A stretch of 64,000 nt of DNA from Natrinema salifodinae (GCF_900110455.1 NZ_FOIS01000001.1:620001-684000), one strand, 5' to 3'; positions 44,167 to 52,384 are shown, counted from the first letter of the stretch. Numbers and translations: made by a program. Notes: generated by a model from the letters alone, not told the origin.

Positions 44167-44781
44167 CTACGCGTTCGAGTCGCCGTCGGCGGACTCGTTC
44201 TCGTCGGTCGTCGATTCGTTCGACTCGTCGGAGTCGTTCGATTCGTTCGACCCGTCTGATTCGTTCGACTCCGCTTCCGTCCCGTCGCCTCCCTGATTCT
44301 CCATCGCGGCCTGCTGTTGCTCGTATTGATCCCGTTGCTGAGCGAACTGCTCGTACTGGTCGGCGGGATAGATCGCGCTGAGTTCGTCGTTTTGCAACGC
44401 GCCGACGAGCGTCTCGGCGGGCGCGTCGACGAGGAAGAACCCGTACGCCGGATCCGACTGCTCGATCGAGACCTGGTCGTCCGATTCGGCGGTCTCCTGG
44501 AGCGGCGTCGCGGCCTCCTCGGTCAGGCGCTGCTGCTCCTCCTGGAACCGCTGCTGGGCTTCCTGTCGGCTGATGTTACCGCTCTCGAGGTCGGAGCTGA
44601 TCTCTTCATTGACGCTCGTCAGCGTCTCCTGATCGGGCTGGACCGTCACCGTCAGCGTGTCGTCGGCGCTCTCGGACTCGCCCTGCGTGATCGATTCGAG
44701 TTGCGAACAGCCGGCGAGCGACGCGGCCGCGCCGGTACCGGTCAGCGTGAGAAATCCGCGGCGGGTCGGAAGGTTCGACAT
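44167..44781 (-). CDS. Tat lipoprotein with Ser/Asn/Glu-rich tail
   Basis: This 204-residue exported protein has the N-terminus MSNLPTRRGFLTLTGTGAAASLAGC, with a twin-arginine motif and lipobox (LAGC). A helical region rich in Gln and Glu (about 75-100; QEAQQRFQEEQQRL) may form a coiled coil. The C-terminal third is a low-complexity Ser-Asn-Glu-Asp repeat (SNESDGSNESNDSDESNES). The function is unknown. The ATG at 44781 was chosen for the signal peptide, and AGTATATT (44811-44818) lies about 33 nt upstream. Confidence 0.8.
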   Translation of the reverse strand: MSNLPTRRGFLTLTGTGAAASLAGCSQLESITQGESESADDTLTVTVQPDQETLTSVNEEISSDLESGNISRQEAQQRFQEEQQRLTEEAATPLQETAESDDQVSIEQSDPAYGFFLVDAPAETLVGALQNDELSAIYPADQYEQFAQQRDQYEQQQAAMENQGGDGTEAESNESDGSNESNDSDESNESTTDENESADGDSNA

Positions 44782-44905
44782 CGTGCCTCTGGACCGCAAG
44801 TGCGGACGTGAATATACTTTCCGTGTCATGCCCGGGTCGCCGACCATCGCTGGCGGCTCGGCACCGAACGGACGGTGGTACGCGGGAATCGCCCGCGTGC
44901 GGGCT

Positions 44906-44915
44906 CCTTTTATTC
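44906..44915 (+). promoter_or_regulatory. TATA box of nucS
   Basis: CCTTTTATTC is centred 27-28 nt before the GTG at 44938. It supports the GTG as a leaderless start over an upstream in-frame ATG. Confidence 0.6.
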
Positions 44916-44937
44916 GCGCCGTCCCTACGTCGGTTCA

Positions 44938-45681
44938 GTGAGCGATCCAGAGTACGGCCAACGGACGGAGACCCTCCAGCGGCCGACGCCGGCGGCCGCC
45001 CGCGACGCCGTCGCGACCGGTATCGAACGGGACGCGCTCGTGACCGTCTACGGGCGCTGTACCGTCGACTACGATGGTCGAGCGACGAGCTTCCTCGAGG
45101 AAGGGGACCGCCACGTCATGCTCAAGCCGGACGGCGCGTCGCTGGTTCACACCGACGAGGGCCAGCAGCCGGTCAACTGGCAACCCCCGGGCTGCGATCA
45201 CGAGGCCTTCTGCGAGGACGGTGCGCTCGTCCTCGAGAGCCTGCGGTCGACGCCGGACGAGCGACTACGCGTCCGGTTTCAGGAGGTGCTGCAAGTGTCG
45301 GCGTTCGCCGGGACCGACGAAAGCGAACTCGCCCTGATCGGGACTGAGGAGGATCTCCGCCAGCGGCTCCTCGAAGAGCCCGATCTGCTCGAGAGCGGAT
45401 TCACGCCGCTGGCGACCGAACGGGATACGCCCGCCGGCGCGGTCGACATCTACGGCGAGGACGCGGCCGGCCAGGCGGTCGTCGTCGAACTGAAGCGCCG
45501 GCGTGTCGGCCCCGACGCGGTGGGGCAGCTCCGGCGCTACGTCGACGCCCTCGAGCGGGACTTACACGCGGAGGCCACCGTCCGCGGAATTCTGGTCGCC
45601 CCGTCGGTGACCGATCGTGCGAGTCGGCTGCTGACGGAACACGGCCTCGAGTTCGTCTCGCTCGAACCCCCGGCCGAGTGA
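44938..45681 (+). CDS. nucS: Mismatch-specific endonuclease NucS (EndoMS)
   Basis: NucS/EndoMS cuts both strands at mismatches and is central to non-canonical mismatch repair in archaea and actinobacteria. The 247-residue protein has an N-terminal beta-sandwich DNA-binding domain (about 1-125; VYGRCTVDYDGRATSFLEEGDRHVMLKPDG). The C-terminal RecB/PD-(D/E)xK nuclease domain has catalytic GAVDIYGEDAAGQAVVVELKRRRVGPDAVGQL (Asp, Glu-x-Lys). The GTG start fits the TATA spacing. mutS lies less than 1.5 kb further on, on the opposite strand. Confidence 0.95.
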   Translation: MSDPEYGQRTETLQRPTPAAARDAVATGIERDALVTVYGRCTVDYDGRATSFLEEGDRHVMLKPDGASLVHTDEGQQPVNWQPPGCDHEAFCEDGALVLESLRSTPDERLRVRFQEVLQVSAFAGTDESELALIGTEEDLRQRLLEEPDLLESGFTPLATERDTPAGAVDIYGEDAAGQAVVVELKRRRVGPDAVGQLRRYVDALERDLHAEATVRGILVAPSVTDRASRLLTEHGLEFVSLEPPAE

Positions 45682-45733
45682 ACGGTCGGTGGCGGTTCGA
45701 CGTCGCGACTCGACTGCACGAAGGTCGCCCGCC

Positions 45734-45738
45734 AAAAA
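45734..45738 (-). terminator. Oligo-T after the PEBP gene
   Basis: A T5 run on the minus strand starts about 5 nt after the PEBP stop. It is a short archaeal-type terminator candidate, also close to the nucS 3' end. Confidence 0.4.
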
Positions 45739-45742
45739 TCGG

Positions 45743-46198
45743 TTAGGCCGGATACGTTCCTTCGAGTCGCGTCTGCGCGAGAACGTGGCCGTCCATCGCG
45801 TCCTCGAGAGCGTCCGCGTCGGCGTCCGTGCCGGGGTCGAGCGTCGTATCCAGGGCGTACAGGTCGAATCGATAGGTGTGTGCTCTGTCCGGCGGATTCG
45901 GGCCGCCGTAGCCGGGATCGCCGTAGTCGTTCGTTCCTTCGGCCGCGTCGTCGGCGTCCCAGTCCGCCGGAATCGTCTCCGTCCCCGGCGGAACGTTCCA
46001 GACGATCCAGTGGTCCCACACCTTCCCTGCGGGCTCTTTCGCGTCCGGGTCGTCAACGATCAGCGAGAGCGACTCGGCGTCGTCCGGGACGCCGCCGATC
46101 TCGAGCGGCGGGTTGACGTTTCGCTCCGTATAGCCGTACTCCTCGGGGATGCGGTCGCCGTCGTCGAACGCCGGGCTCGTGAGACTGAGGTCTGACAT
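45743..46198 (-). CDS. PEBP family protein (YbhB/YbcL type)
   Basis: This 151-residue protein is of the phosphatidylethanolamine-binding/Raf-kinase-inhibitor-like fold. It shows LTSPAFDDGDRIPEEYGYTERNVNPPLEI, the SLSLIVDDPDA ligand-site motif, WDHWIVWNVPP and a GxNDYGxxGYGGPxPP block. These are the family's signature elements. Bacterial homologues are cytoplasmic and of uncertain role. Two tandem hairpins lie 62-114 nt upstream of its ATG and could be part of its mRNA leader. Confidence 0.93.
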   Translation of the reverse strand: MSDLSLTSPAFDDGDRIPEEYGYTERNVNPPLEIGGVPDDAESLSLIVDDPDAKEPAGKVWDHWIVWNVPPGTETIPADWDADDAAEGTNDYGDPGYGGPNPPDRAHTYRFDLYALDTTLDPGTDADADALEDAMDGHVLAQTRLEGTYPA

Positions 46199-46259
46199 GG
46201 TTCTCCGATCGCAGTTCGGTCGGCCGTTCGTCGCTCGCTCGCCTGGTCGGGTCGTCTCG

Positions 46260-46280
46260 TCACCGCGTTTGGCGCGGTGA
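46260..46280. repeat. Inverted repeat TCACCGCG-TTTGG-CGCGGTGA
   Basis: Perfect 8-bp arms with a 5-nt loop. It shares the TCACCG motif with the next inverted repeat 14 bp away. Confidence 0.7.
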
Positions 46281-46293
46281 GTCCCGATTCACT

Positions 46294-46312
46294 CCGGTGA
46301 GTCGTTCACCGG
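46294..46312. repeat. Inverted repeat CCGGTGA-GTCGT-TCACCGG
   Basis: Perfect 7-bp arms with a 5-nt loop, next to 46260-46280. The pair could be an operator pair or RNA hairpins. Confidence 0.7.
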
Positions 46313-46532
46313 CGAGCGAAAAATAGCTTACACGGGGTCGGAGAGCGAGCGGCGGCCTGCCGATTGTCCGGCGTCGGGGATTTCGCCTCCGTCCCGGCGG
46401 CTGACTGCCGATCGGATCGAGCCGTCGCAAAACGCGTATCCAGAGGCGAGTGAGTCGGTGACGGTACGGACGGCGCGAAGACGGATCGGATCTCGGGAGT
46501 CCACTACAATCGTTCTTTGAGTCTGGCGGGGA

Positions 46533-46540
46533 GCTATATA
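46533..46540 (+). promoter_or_regulatory. TATA box of the small membrane protein gene
   Basis: GCTATATA is centred 25-26 nt before the ATG at 46562, a leaderless arrangement. It argues against an earlier in-frame start. Confidence 0.6.
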
Positions 46541-46561
46541 CCGGGAGAATGCATCGGACGT

Positions 46562-46951
46562 ATGACGTTTGCTGAATCCGACGATCGGAAATTCGATCTT
46601 GCTATCGTCACGGGCGCTTTCGTCGCACTGTACTGGACGCTGTACGTCGACCCGCTAACCGGCGAGCTGGTGGGACTCGTCCTCGGCAGTTTCGCGGTTC
46701 TCGGCGGTGCCTACCGGTACGTCGAACCGGAACAGTTCGTCGTCCAGAGTCTGACCGGGCTGGCGGCCGTGGCGCTCGGCGGAGCCACCCCGGCGACGAT
46801 CCTTCATCAGACTCCCGCCGGCGACTGGTTGGTCGGGAGTCAACCGCTCCCGCTTGCGCTCGGGGCCATGCTCGTCGTAATCGTCGCAACGCTCGTCGGT
46901 CGTCGATACGTTCGATCGGCCGTCGCTCCGAACGATACCGTTCCCGCCTGA
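46562..46951 (+). CDS. Small multi-span membrane protein
   Basis: This 129-residue protein has about four predicted spans: 12-28 (LAIVTGAFVALYWTLYV), 32-50 (LTGELVGLVLGSFAVLGGAY), 60-78 (LTGLAAVALGGATPATIL) and 90-110 (LPLALGAMLVVIVATLVG). It ends in a short polar tail. No known transporter motif is seen and the family is not recognised. It is transcribed from a strong TATA box, convergent with mutS. Confidence 0.65.
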   Translation: MTFAESDDRKFDLAIVTGAFVALYWTLYVDPLTGELVGLVLGSFAVLGGAYRYVEPEQFVVQSLTGLAAVALGGATPATILHQTPAGDWLVGSQPLPLALGAMLVVIVATLVGRRYVRSAVAPNDTVPA

Positions 46952-47055
46952 CCCGATCCGATCGCGCTCGGTGGGGAAAATCGGAACTACCCCGGACGAA
47001 TTCGCTCGCCGATCGGCCCACCGGAATCGGCTGAGCGACCGACCGAGAGTCTATT

Positions 47056-49809
47056 TCACTCCTCGAGTAACTGCTTCAGCCGATCGAGTTCCGTCAGCGC
47101 CTCAACCGGGGTGAGGTGAGCGAGGTTGAGCGCGCGCAGTTCCGCCGCCACGTCCGCCGGGATGTCGCCCCCGTCTGCGGTCGCCGTGGCGGTCGGCTCG
47201 CTCGCCGACCCGGAAGTCGGCCCATCGCTCTCACGGTCGCTCCCGTCGATGTCGGCGCTCACCCGGTCCGCGTCTCCATTCGCGTCGGCGTCGCTCGCCT
47301 CGAATTCGTCGGCGGCCGCTGCGACCAGACCGCGCGCGCGATCGACCACGCTCTCGGGAACCCCGGCGGCGGTCGCGACCTCGACCCCGTAGGAGCCGGT
47401 CGCCGCGCCGGGCGCGATCTCGTGGTGGAAGACGACCTCGCCGTCGTCCTGATCGACCTCGAAGTGCAGCGTGAACGCCGCCGCGAGGTCGTCCGCGAGT
47501 TCGGTCAGCGGGTGGTGGTGGGTCGCGAACAGCGTCATCGCGCCGACCGCGTCGTGGAGGTGCTCGGTGATCGCCTGCGCGATGGCCATCCCGTCGGCCG
47601 TCGAGGTGCCCCGGCCGACCTCGTCTAACAGGACCAGCGAGCGCTCGTCGGCCTCCCGCAGGATCGTCGCGAGCTCGTCCATCTCGACCATGAACGTCGA
47701 GCGCCCGCCCGCGATGTCGTCGCTGGCCCCGACGCGGGTAAAGATCCGCTCGACCGGCGCGAGCCTGGCGGCCCGCGCAGGGACGAAGCTCCCGACCTGC
47801 GCCAGCAGGACGATCTGGGCTACCTGGCGCATGTACGTCGATTTGCCCGACATGTTGGGCCCAGTGATCACGGCCAGGCGGCGGTCGCTCGTCAGCCGCG
47901 CGTCGTTGGGCACGAACGACTCCTGGGTGCGCTCGACGACGGGATGGCGCCCGCCCTCGATCTCGACGTGCTGTCCCGCGTCGCGGTCGAGGATCTCCGG
48001 CCGGCAGTAGTCGTACTGAGCGGCGGCCGTCGACAGGGAGACGAGCGCGTCGAGCGTCGCGAGCGCCTCGGCCAGGCCCTGGACGCGCTCGACCTCGTCG
48101 GCGATCTCGCGGCGGACCTCGCAGAAGAGTTCGTACTCGCGCTCGTCGGACCGCTGCTCGGCGCTGACGATCTCGTCCTCGCGCTCCTTGAGCTCCGGCG
48201 TGACGAACCGCTCGGAGTTCTTCAGCGTCTGCCGGCGCTGGTAGTCGTCCGGGACGGAATCGAGGTTCGGGTTCGTCACCTCGATGTAGTAGCCGTGGAC
48301 CGAGTTGTGGCCGACCTTCAGCGAGTCGATGCCCGTGCGCTCGCGCTGGCGGTCCTCCAGTTCGTCGATCCACTGCTTGCCGTCCCGGGCGGTCGATCGC
48401 AGGTCGTCTAAGTCCTCGTCGTAGCCCTCGGCGACGATCCCGCCCTCGGTGATCTCGATCGGCGGGTCGGCGACGATCGCGTCCTCGATCAACTCGCGGA
48501 CGTCGGCGAGCGGGTCCAGGGTTTCGTGGAGTTTGCGCAGGCGCTCGCAGTCGGCGTCGGCCAGTTGTTCCCGGACGTCGGGCACGACAGCGAGCGTGTC
48601 CCGAAGCGAGCGCAGGTCCCGCGCGTTGGCCCGCTCGCGGGAGATCCGCCCGATCAGCCGCTCTAAGTCGTAGACGTCTCGCAGGATCTCGTGGAGCCGC
48701 TCGCGACGTTGGACGGCCCCCTTCAGCTCCGCGACCGCGTCGTGGCGGCCCTCGATCCGGGCTGGATCGAGCAGCGGCCGGCGGAGCCAGTCCCTGAGCT
48801 TGCGGCCGCCGAGCGCGCTGGCGGTCTCGTTGAGGACACCAACCAGCGTCGCGTCGTCCCGGCCGTGGACGGTTCGGGGTTCGAACAGCTCGAGGCTGCG
48901 CAAGGCGACGGCATCGAGGAGCAGGTACTCCCGCGGATCGTACCTGGTAAGCTGCGTGATGTACTCGAGGCGGTGGTCCGCGTCGCCCTCGAAGACGGCG
49001 TCGACCCGCTCGTCGTCATCGTCACCATCGTCGCCGCGCTCGCCCTCGTGCTCGCCGCCGCGGACGTACTCGGCGTACGCGAGCAGGGCGCCGCAGGCCC
49101 GGATCTCCGCGTCGCCGGCGAGCAGGGCGTCGGGATTCCGGAAGTACGCCGAGAGCTTCTCGCCGGCTCGCTCGCGGTCGAAGGCCCGCGCGTCGAACGG
49201 CGTTACCATGCAGCCGTCGGGCACGAGGTCGGCCGGCGCGTCGGGACCGACGACCGCCTCCGAGGGGTCGAACCGGCTCACCTCGTCGGCGACCGACTCG
49301 GCCGCGGTCGCGCTCGTCGCGTAGAAGTCGCCGGTCGAGACGTCGAGCAGGGCCAGGCCGAGCCGCTCGCCCTCGCGGGACAGCGCTGCGACGAAGTTGT
49401 TGTCGTCGCTCGCGAGCAGTTCGTCCTCGGTGAGCGTCCCGGGCGTGATCACGCGCGTGACCGCCCGCTCGACGACGCCCGAGGTCTCGCCGGGCTCCTC
49501 GACCTGGTCAGCGACGGCGACCCGGTAGCCGGCCTCCAACAGCTCCTCGATGTACGACTCGGCGTTGTCGATCGGGATGCCGGCCATCGGGTACTCGCCG
49601 GTACTGTCCTCGCGGCTGGTCAGGGCGATCTCGAGCAGCCGCGCGGTGCGTTCGGCCGCGCCGCAGAAGGTCTCGTAGAAGTCACCCACCTGAAAGAGGA
49701 CGATCGCCTCGTCGTAGCGCGAACAGAGATCGTGATACTGGCGCATCATCGGCGTCAGCTCGTCGCGTTTCTCGGCCATCTCCTCGGGAGGGCCAAGCGC
49801 CGAATCCAT
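47056..49809 (-). CDS. mutS: DNA mismatch repair protein MutS
   Basis: This 917-residue MutS1-type mismatch sensor includes the mismatch-reading motif VGDFYETF (Phe-x-Glu) in domain I. It also has connector, lever and clamp domains and the C-terminal ABC-type ATPase with [14 protein letters not shown] (Walker A), [16 protein letters not shown] (Walker B/D-loop) and ATHHHPL. An acidic insert (about 240-265) and a long acidic linker near 820-875 are halophilic additions. A TATA element GTATTTCC (49833-49840) lies 28 nt before the ATG. No mutL gene is adjacent; the nearest repair gene is nucS. Confidence 0.96.
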   Translation of the reverse strand: MDSALGPPEEMAEKRDELTPMMRQYHDLCSRYDEAIVLFQVGDFYETFCGAAERTARLLEIALTSREDSTGEYPMAGIPIDNAESYIEELLEAGYRVAVADQVEEPGETSGVVERAVTRVITPGTLTEDELLASDDNNFVAALSREGERLGLALLDVSTGDFYATSATAAESVADEVSRFDPSEAVVGPDAPADLVPDGCMVTPFDARAFDRERAGEKLSAYFRNPDALLAGDAEIRACGALLAYAEYVRGGEHEGERGDDGDDDDERVDAVFEGDADHRLEYITQLTRYDPREYLLLDAVALRSLELFEPRTVHGRDDATLVGVLNETASALGGRKLRDWLRRPLLDPARIEGRHDAVAELKGAVQRRERLHEILRDVYDLERLIGRISRERANARDLRSLRDTLAVVPDVREQLADADCERLRKLHETLDPLADVRELIEDAIVADPPIEITEGGIVAEGYDEDLDDLRSTARDGKQWIDELEDRQRERTGIDSLKVGHNSVHGYYIEVTNPNLDSVPDDYQRRQTLKNSERFVTPELKEREDEIVSAEQRSDEREYELFCEVRREIADEVERVQGLAEALATLDALVSLSTAAAQYDYCRPEILDRDAGQHVEIEGGRHPVVERTQESFVPNDARLTSDRRLAVITGPNMSGKSTYMRQVAQIVLLAQVGSFVPARAARLAPVERIFTRVGASDDIAGGRSTFMVEMDELATILREADERSLVLLDEVGRGTSTADGMAIAQAITEHLHDAVGAMTLFATHHHPLTELADDLAAAFTLHFEVDQDDGEVVFHHEIAPGAATGSYGVEVATAAGVPESVVDRARGLVAAAADEFEASDADANGDADRVSADIDGSDRESDGPTSGSASEPTATATADGGDIPADVAAELRALNLAHLTPVEALTELDRLKQLLEE

Positions 49810-49929
49810 ACCTGAGTTCGGCCGCCCGACGCGGAAATACCTTGCTGGTTACTGGACCGAGCCCGTTGGCACAGCAGGTGATCGTGACCCCAGTATCAGG
49901 TTACGCGACTGTCACGACACGGACAAAGC

Positions 49930-49937
49930 GTATTACG
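49930..49937 (+). promoter_or_regulatory. TATA box of the membrane-tethered HTH gene
   Basis: GTATTACG is centred about 32 nt before the ATG at 49966. It is divergent from the mutS promoter within a 156-bp spacer. Confidence 0.5.
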
Positions 49938-49965
49938 ATCGATCGCTCATTCCCCTACGAGAGCT

Positions 49966-51321
49966 ATGCCGTCGGAATCGTCGATCGCGGTTCGCCTGGT
50001 CGCGTGTCTCGTCGCCGCGATGCTGTTCGGCAGCGCGGTCGCGGGCGTCGCGAGCGCCGCGGCGGGACCGTCGAGTTCGGTCGCGCCGACAATCGATGAC
50101 GCCAGCCTCGAGAGTGACCGGCTGACCGCGTCGATCGGCTCGATGATCGACGAGACGACGGAGCCGGTCGAAAACGCGACCGACACCGCGATCGACGAGG
50201 GCGAGGGGACGACCGATACTGTCGAGAATGCAACCAATACGACGACCGATGACTCCGAACCGGTCGTCGACGGGACGACCGATATCGTCGACGACGCCGC
50301 CAATAACCTGACCACCATTGGCGAATCGGTCGAGAACGCCACTGAGAATACGACGAGTGCGGTCGACGACACCGTCGACGAGACGACGGAGACCGTCGAC
50401 ACGACGGCCCCGGAAGTCGATGCCGAACTCGAGAGCGACGCCGAGACCGGGCCTAACGCGTCGGTCGGCGCCGAGGCGTCGGTCGGCGGCGCGACCGCGA
50501 ACGCAGACCGCGACGACGCGACCGACGACGGATCCGGTACCGAACCCGCGGCCGGCGACGACGGCAGCGGCGACGCGAACTCGTCCGAATCCGGGCCGCC
50601 AGACGCGGGCGACGCGGCGACCGATGCGGTGTTAGTCGGTCTGTTGGGGGCGATCACCGCCTCCGGTGCCGCGGCGGGCGGGGCCGGCGCAGGGGCGTCC
50701 GGGGCCGGTGCTGCCAGCGGCGCGAGCACCGCGACGGCCAGTTGGCTCGGCCAGGCGCGCGAACTGGACGCGCTCCGGCGTGCAGGGTCGGACCTCTGGA
50801 AGCTCCTCCCGATCTTCCGGTACAGCCGCTACGATGACTCCGATCCGCTCGAACACGACCGCCGCCGGGCGGTCTACGAGGCGATTCGGGACGAGCCGGG
50901 CGCGTACCTCTCGCAGCTCAGCGATCGGACCGGGGTGCCCCTCTCGACGGTTCGCCACCACGTCCGCGTCCTCGAAGAGGAGGACCTGGTGACCGACAGC
51001 AAGGTCAACGGGAAGCGCCGCTACTTCCTCGAGGAGGCGGACGCCGAACTCCAGGCCGCCCTCGCGGAACCCGCCAAGCGCGACGTGCTCGAAGCGCTCG
51101 CCGACCTCGGCCGCGCTCACAACGGCCGCCTGGCGGACGAACTCGGCCGCGATCCCAGCACGATATCGCACCACCTCTCCGCGCTCGAGGAGGACGGTCT
51201 GGTCGTCCGTGAGAAGGACGGGCGGGCGATCGTCAACGAACTGCCGCCGGCGGTCGAGGCGGCCCTGATCGACGAGCCCGTGCCAGCGGCGGATTCGCGA
51301 CCGGCGCCGGCGGACGACTGA
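49966..51321 (+). CDS. Predicted membrane-tethered double winged-helix regulator
   Basis: This 451-residue protein has an unusual layout. A signal peptide or first span is at about 8-33. A long acidic, Thr/Asn-rich presumably extracellular region (about 35-218) follows, with at least eight N-glycosylation sequons (for example N70, N88, N114, N124, N164, N205). A glycine/alanine-rich hydrophobic span lies at about 221-250. Two cytoplasmic winged-helix units follow: 299-355 (YLSQLSDRTGVPLSTVRHHVRVLEEEDLV) and 368-425 (NGRLADELGRDPSTISHHLSALEEDGLVV). The HTH units are ArsR/MarR-like. The topology suggests direct envelope-to-promoter signalling without a kinase; the signal and targets are unknown. 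Confidence 0.8.
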   Translation: MPSESSIAVRLVACLVAAMLFGSAVAGVASAAAGPSSSVAPTIDDASLESDRLTASIGSMIDETTEPVENATDTAIDEGEGTTDTVENATNTTTDDSEPVVDGTTDIVDDAANNLTTIGESVENATENTTSAVDDTVDETTETVDTTAPEVDAELESDAETGPNASVGAEASVGGATANADRDDATDDGSGTEPAAGDDGSGDANSSESGPPDAGDAATDAVLVGLLGAITASGAAAGGAGAGASGAGAASGASTATASWLGQARELDALRRAGSDLWKLLPIFRYSRYDDSDPLEHDRRRAVYEAIRDEPGAYLSQLSDRTGVPLSTVRHHVRVLEEEDLVTDSKVNGKRRYFLEEADAELQAALAEPAKRDVLEALADLGRAHNGRLADELGRDPSTISHHLSALEEDGLVVREKDGRAIVNELPPAVEAALIDEPVPAADSRPAPADD

Positions 51322-51356
51322 GGCACTTCTTTCCCGCCATCGGCCGGAGTGGCCGG

Positions 51357-51752
51357 TTATGTGTCCGAGTCCGACGTCTCGAAGTACAGCTCCGCGTGGT
51401 TCGCACAGCCGGGGTTGAACGCGGCGTCGCAGGCGGGACAGCGGTAGTCGGCCGCGAGATACTCGGGCACGGTATGTTCGTCCCCGCAGACGCCACAGAG
51501 CACGGACGGCTCGTCGAATCGCTCGCGCGGCCAGGGGATCGCCTCGTGGTCCGCGCGCTCCTCGTGGCACCGAAAACACGGGTAATACCGCTCGCAGCAG
51601 GCGAACCGAAATGCGACGACATCGCGCTCCGTGCGGTAGTGGGCACAGCGCGTGTCGGAATCGACGTCGACGCCGACAACGTCGTGGGACCCGATCGATT
51701 GCACGATTGGAGCGACGGCCGGCGGGTGCTTCGGGGTTGCGGTCCGCGCCAT
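51357..51752 (-). CDS. CHY zinc finger protein
   Basis: This 131-residue protein is dominated by a CHY-type zinc finger. The signature Cys-x-His-Tyr is in TRCAHYRTERDVVAFRF, followed by ACCERYYPCFRCHEERADHEAIPW, VLCGVCGDEHTV and YRCPACDAAFNPGCANHAELYFE. At least three zinc sites can form. Bacterial and archaeal CHY proteins of this size have no assigned role; eukaryotic CHY domains are in ubiquitin ligases such as Pirh2. Two adjacent ATG codons (51755, 51752) are possible starts. It is convergent with the membrane-tethered HTH gene. Confidence 0.85.
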   Translation of the reverse strand: MARTATPKHPPAVAPIVQSIGSHDVVGVDVDSDTRCAHYRTERDVVAFRFACCERYYPCFRCHEERADHEAIPWPRERFDEPSVLCGVCGDEHTVPEYLAADYRCPACDAAFNPGCANHAELYFETSDSDT

Positions 51753-51796
51753 CATCCCAATGACCAAAAACCGGGGAACAGCGGATGTATTCGAAC

Positions 51797-52057
51797 TCAG
51801 GCGGAAGGTTCGAGATCTTTCGCGTCGAGATCGCCCTCGAGATAGGCGTGGCCGTCGTCGGTGATCGTGTAATAGCCGTCGTCAACCTTCTCTACGAGAC
51901 CGTACTCGATGAGAACGCGGAGCCGTTCGTGAACCGTACTTTGTGATTTATCAATATTCCTCGCAATAGCGGTCGGTCCGATCTCCAACCCTTTGTCGAG
52001 AGCTTCGAGAATGAGATTATCCGTGGGGAGTTGCATCCATTCTCCCGGTTTTCTCAT
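51797..52057 (-). CDS. Small winged-helix DNA-binding protein
   Basis: This 86-residue single-domain regulator has the helix-turn-helix LEIGPTAIARNIDKSQSTVHERLRVLIEYGLVEK followed by the wing YYTITDDGHAYLEG and a short acidic tail. It resembles the PhiH1-like/MarR-like small repressors common in haloarchaeal mobile and regulatory loci. The second Met (52057) is 25-26 nt from an ACTAAATG TATA box (52079-52086). The 324 bp upstream lead to the RuvC/TnpB-like gene on the other strand and include a palindrome (52119-52138). Confidence 0.8.
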   Translation of the reverse strand: MRKPGEWMQLPTDNLILEALDKGLEIGPTAIARNIDKSQSTVHERLRVLIEYGLVEKVDDGYYTITDDGHAYLEGDLDAKDLEPSA

Positions 52058-52118
52058 CACCGTTGAAAGGGTGAATCGACATTTAGTTGGTTCGAATACG
52101 CCCGTTTGTCGTACAGTA

Positions 52119-52138
52119 CTGTCCGATATATTGGACAG
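52119..52138. promoter_or_regulatory. Near-palindrome CTGTCC-N8-GGACAG
   Basis: Perfect 6-bp arms around an AT-rich spacer, between the two divergent promoters. It is a natural candidate operator for the small winged-helix protein encoded 60 bp away. Confidence 0.5.
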
Positions 52139-52145
52139 AATGGGC

Positions 52146-52157
52146 CGAAAACTTATA
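52146..52157 (+). promoter_or_regulatory. BRE/TATA for the TnpB-like transcript
   Basis: CGAAAA followed by CTTATA is a good haloarchaeal core promoter. Transcription would begin near 52180, about 205 nt before the ATG at 52385. A second TATA-like GGTATACT lies at 52175-52182. Confidence 0.5.
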
Positions 52158-52232
52158 GCGGAGGAACAAATATCGGTATACTAACGCGATCCACACGCGG
52201 ACCTGACCGTCCGTCGGCTCCGTTGTGAAAAT

Positions 52233-52261
52233 GCGGACCGGTGCTAGAGCCACTGGTCCGC
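52233..52261 (+). ncRNA. Leader hairpin 1 (possible structured RNA)
   Basis: GCGGACC (52233-52239) pairs perfectly with GGTCCGC (52255-52261), and GTG/CAC can pair inside the loop. Together with hairpin 2 it forms a structured leader in front of the RuvC/TnpB-like gene. An independent RNA product is only inferred. Confidence 0.4.
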
Positions 52262-52308
52262 GCGGCTCGCGTAGCTATGGGACGCAAGCCATGTCCGACG
52301 ACACGTCA

Positions 52309-52327
52309 CGGGGCCTTGAAAGCCCCG
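52309..52327 (+). ncRNA. Leader hairpin 2 (possible structured RNA)
   Basis: CGGGGC and GCCCCG form a 6-bp GC stem around a 7-nt loop (CTTGAAA), 57 nt before the ATG at 52385. Confidence 0.4.
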
Positions 52328-52384
52328 ACACGAGAGTCGCATCGCTCCGCTTTGATCACCTCGACGCCGCTCGCGACGATCACG

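Larger units (their letters stand above)
46199..46561. other. Divergent intergenic region with two tandem hairpins
   Basis: It lies between the PEBP gene and a small membrane protein gene. No gene is seen. It contains two strong inverted repeats (46260-46280 and 46294-46312), an AT patch CGAAAAATAGCTTA (46317-46330) and the TATA box of the rightward gene (46533-46540). Confidence 0.5.
52058..52384. other. Divergent region between wHTH and RuvC/TnpB-like genes
   Basis: No protein gene is supported, although a frame open from 52241 reads into the TnpB-like gene. It holds the wHTH promoter (52079-52086), a palindrome (52119-52138), a rightward BRE/TATA (52146-52157) and two hairpins (52233-52261, 52309-52327). 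The rightward gene would thus have a leader of about 200 nt, unusual in this mostly leaderless genome. Confidence 0.6.

Noticed and set aside
52201-52384. RNase P RNA, SRP RNA or tRNA in the structured leader
   Set aside because: The hairpins are present but none of the hallmark motifs of these RNAs (GAGGAAAGTCC, SRP domain IV loop, T-loop) were found.
52241-52384. Upstream in-frame extension of the TnpB-like protein (48 more residues)
   Set aside because: The extension crosses both leader hairpins, is not similar to the TnpB N-terminus by eye, and the ATG at 52385 gives a family-like start right before RuvC motif I.
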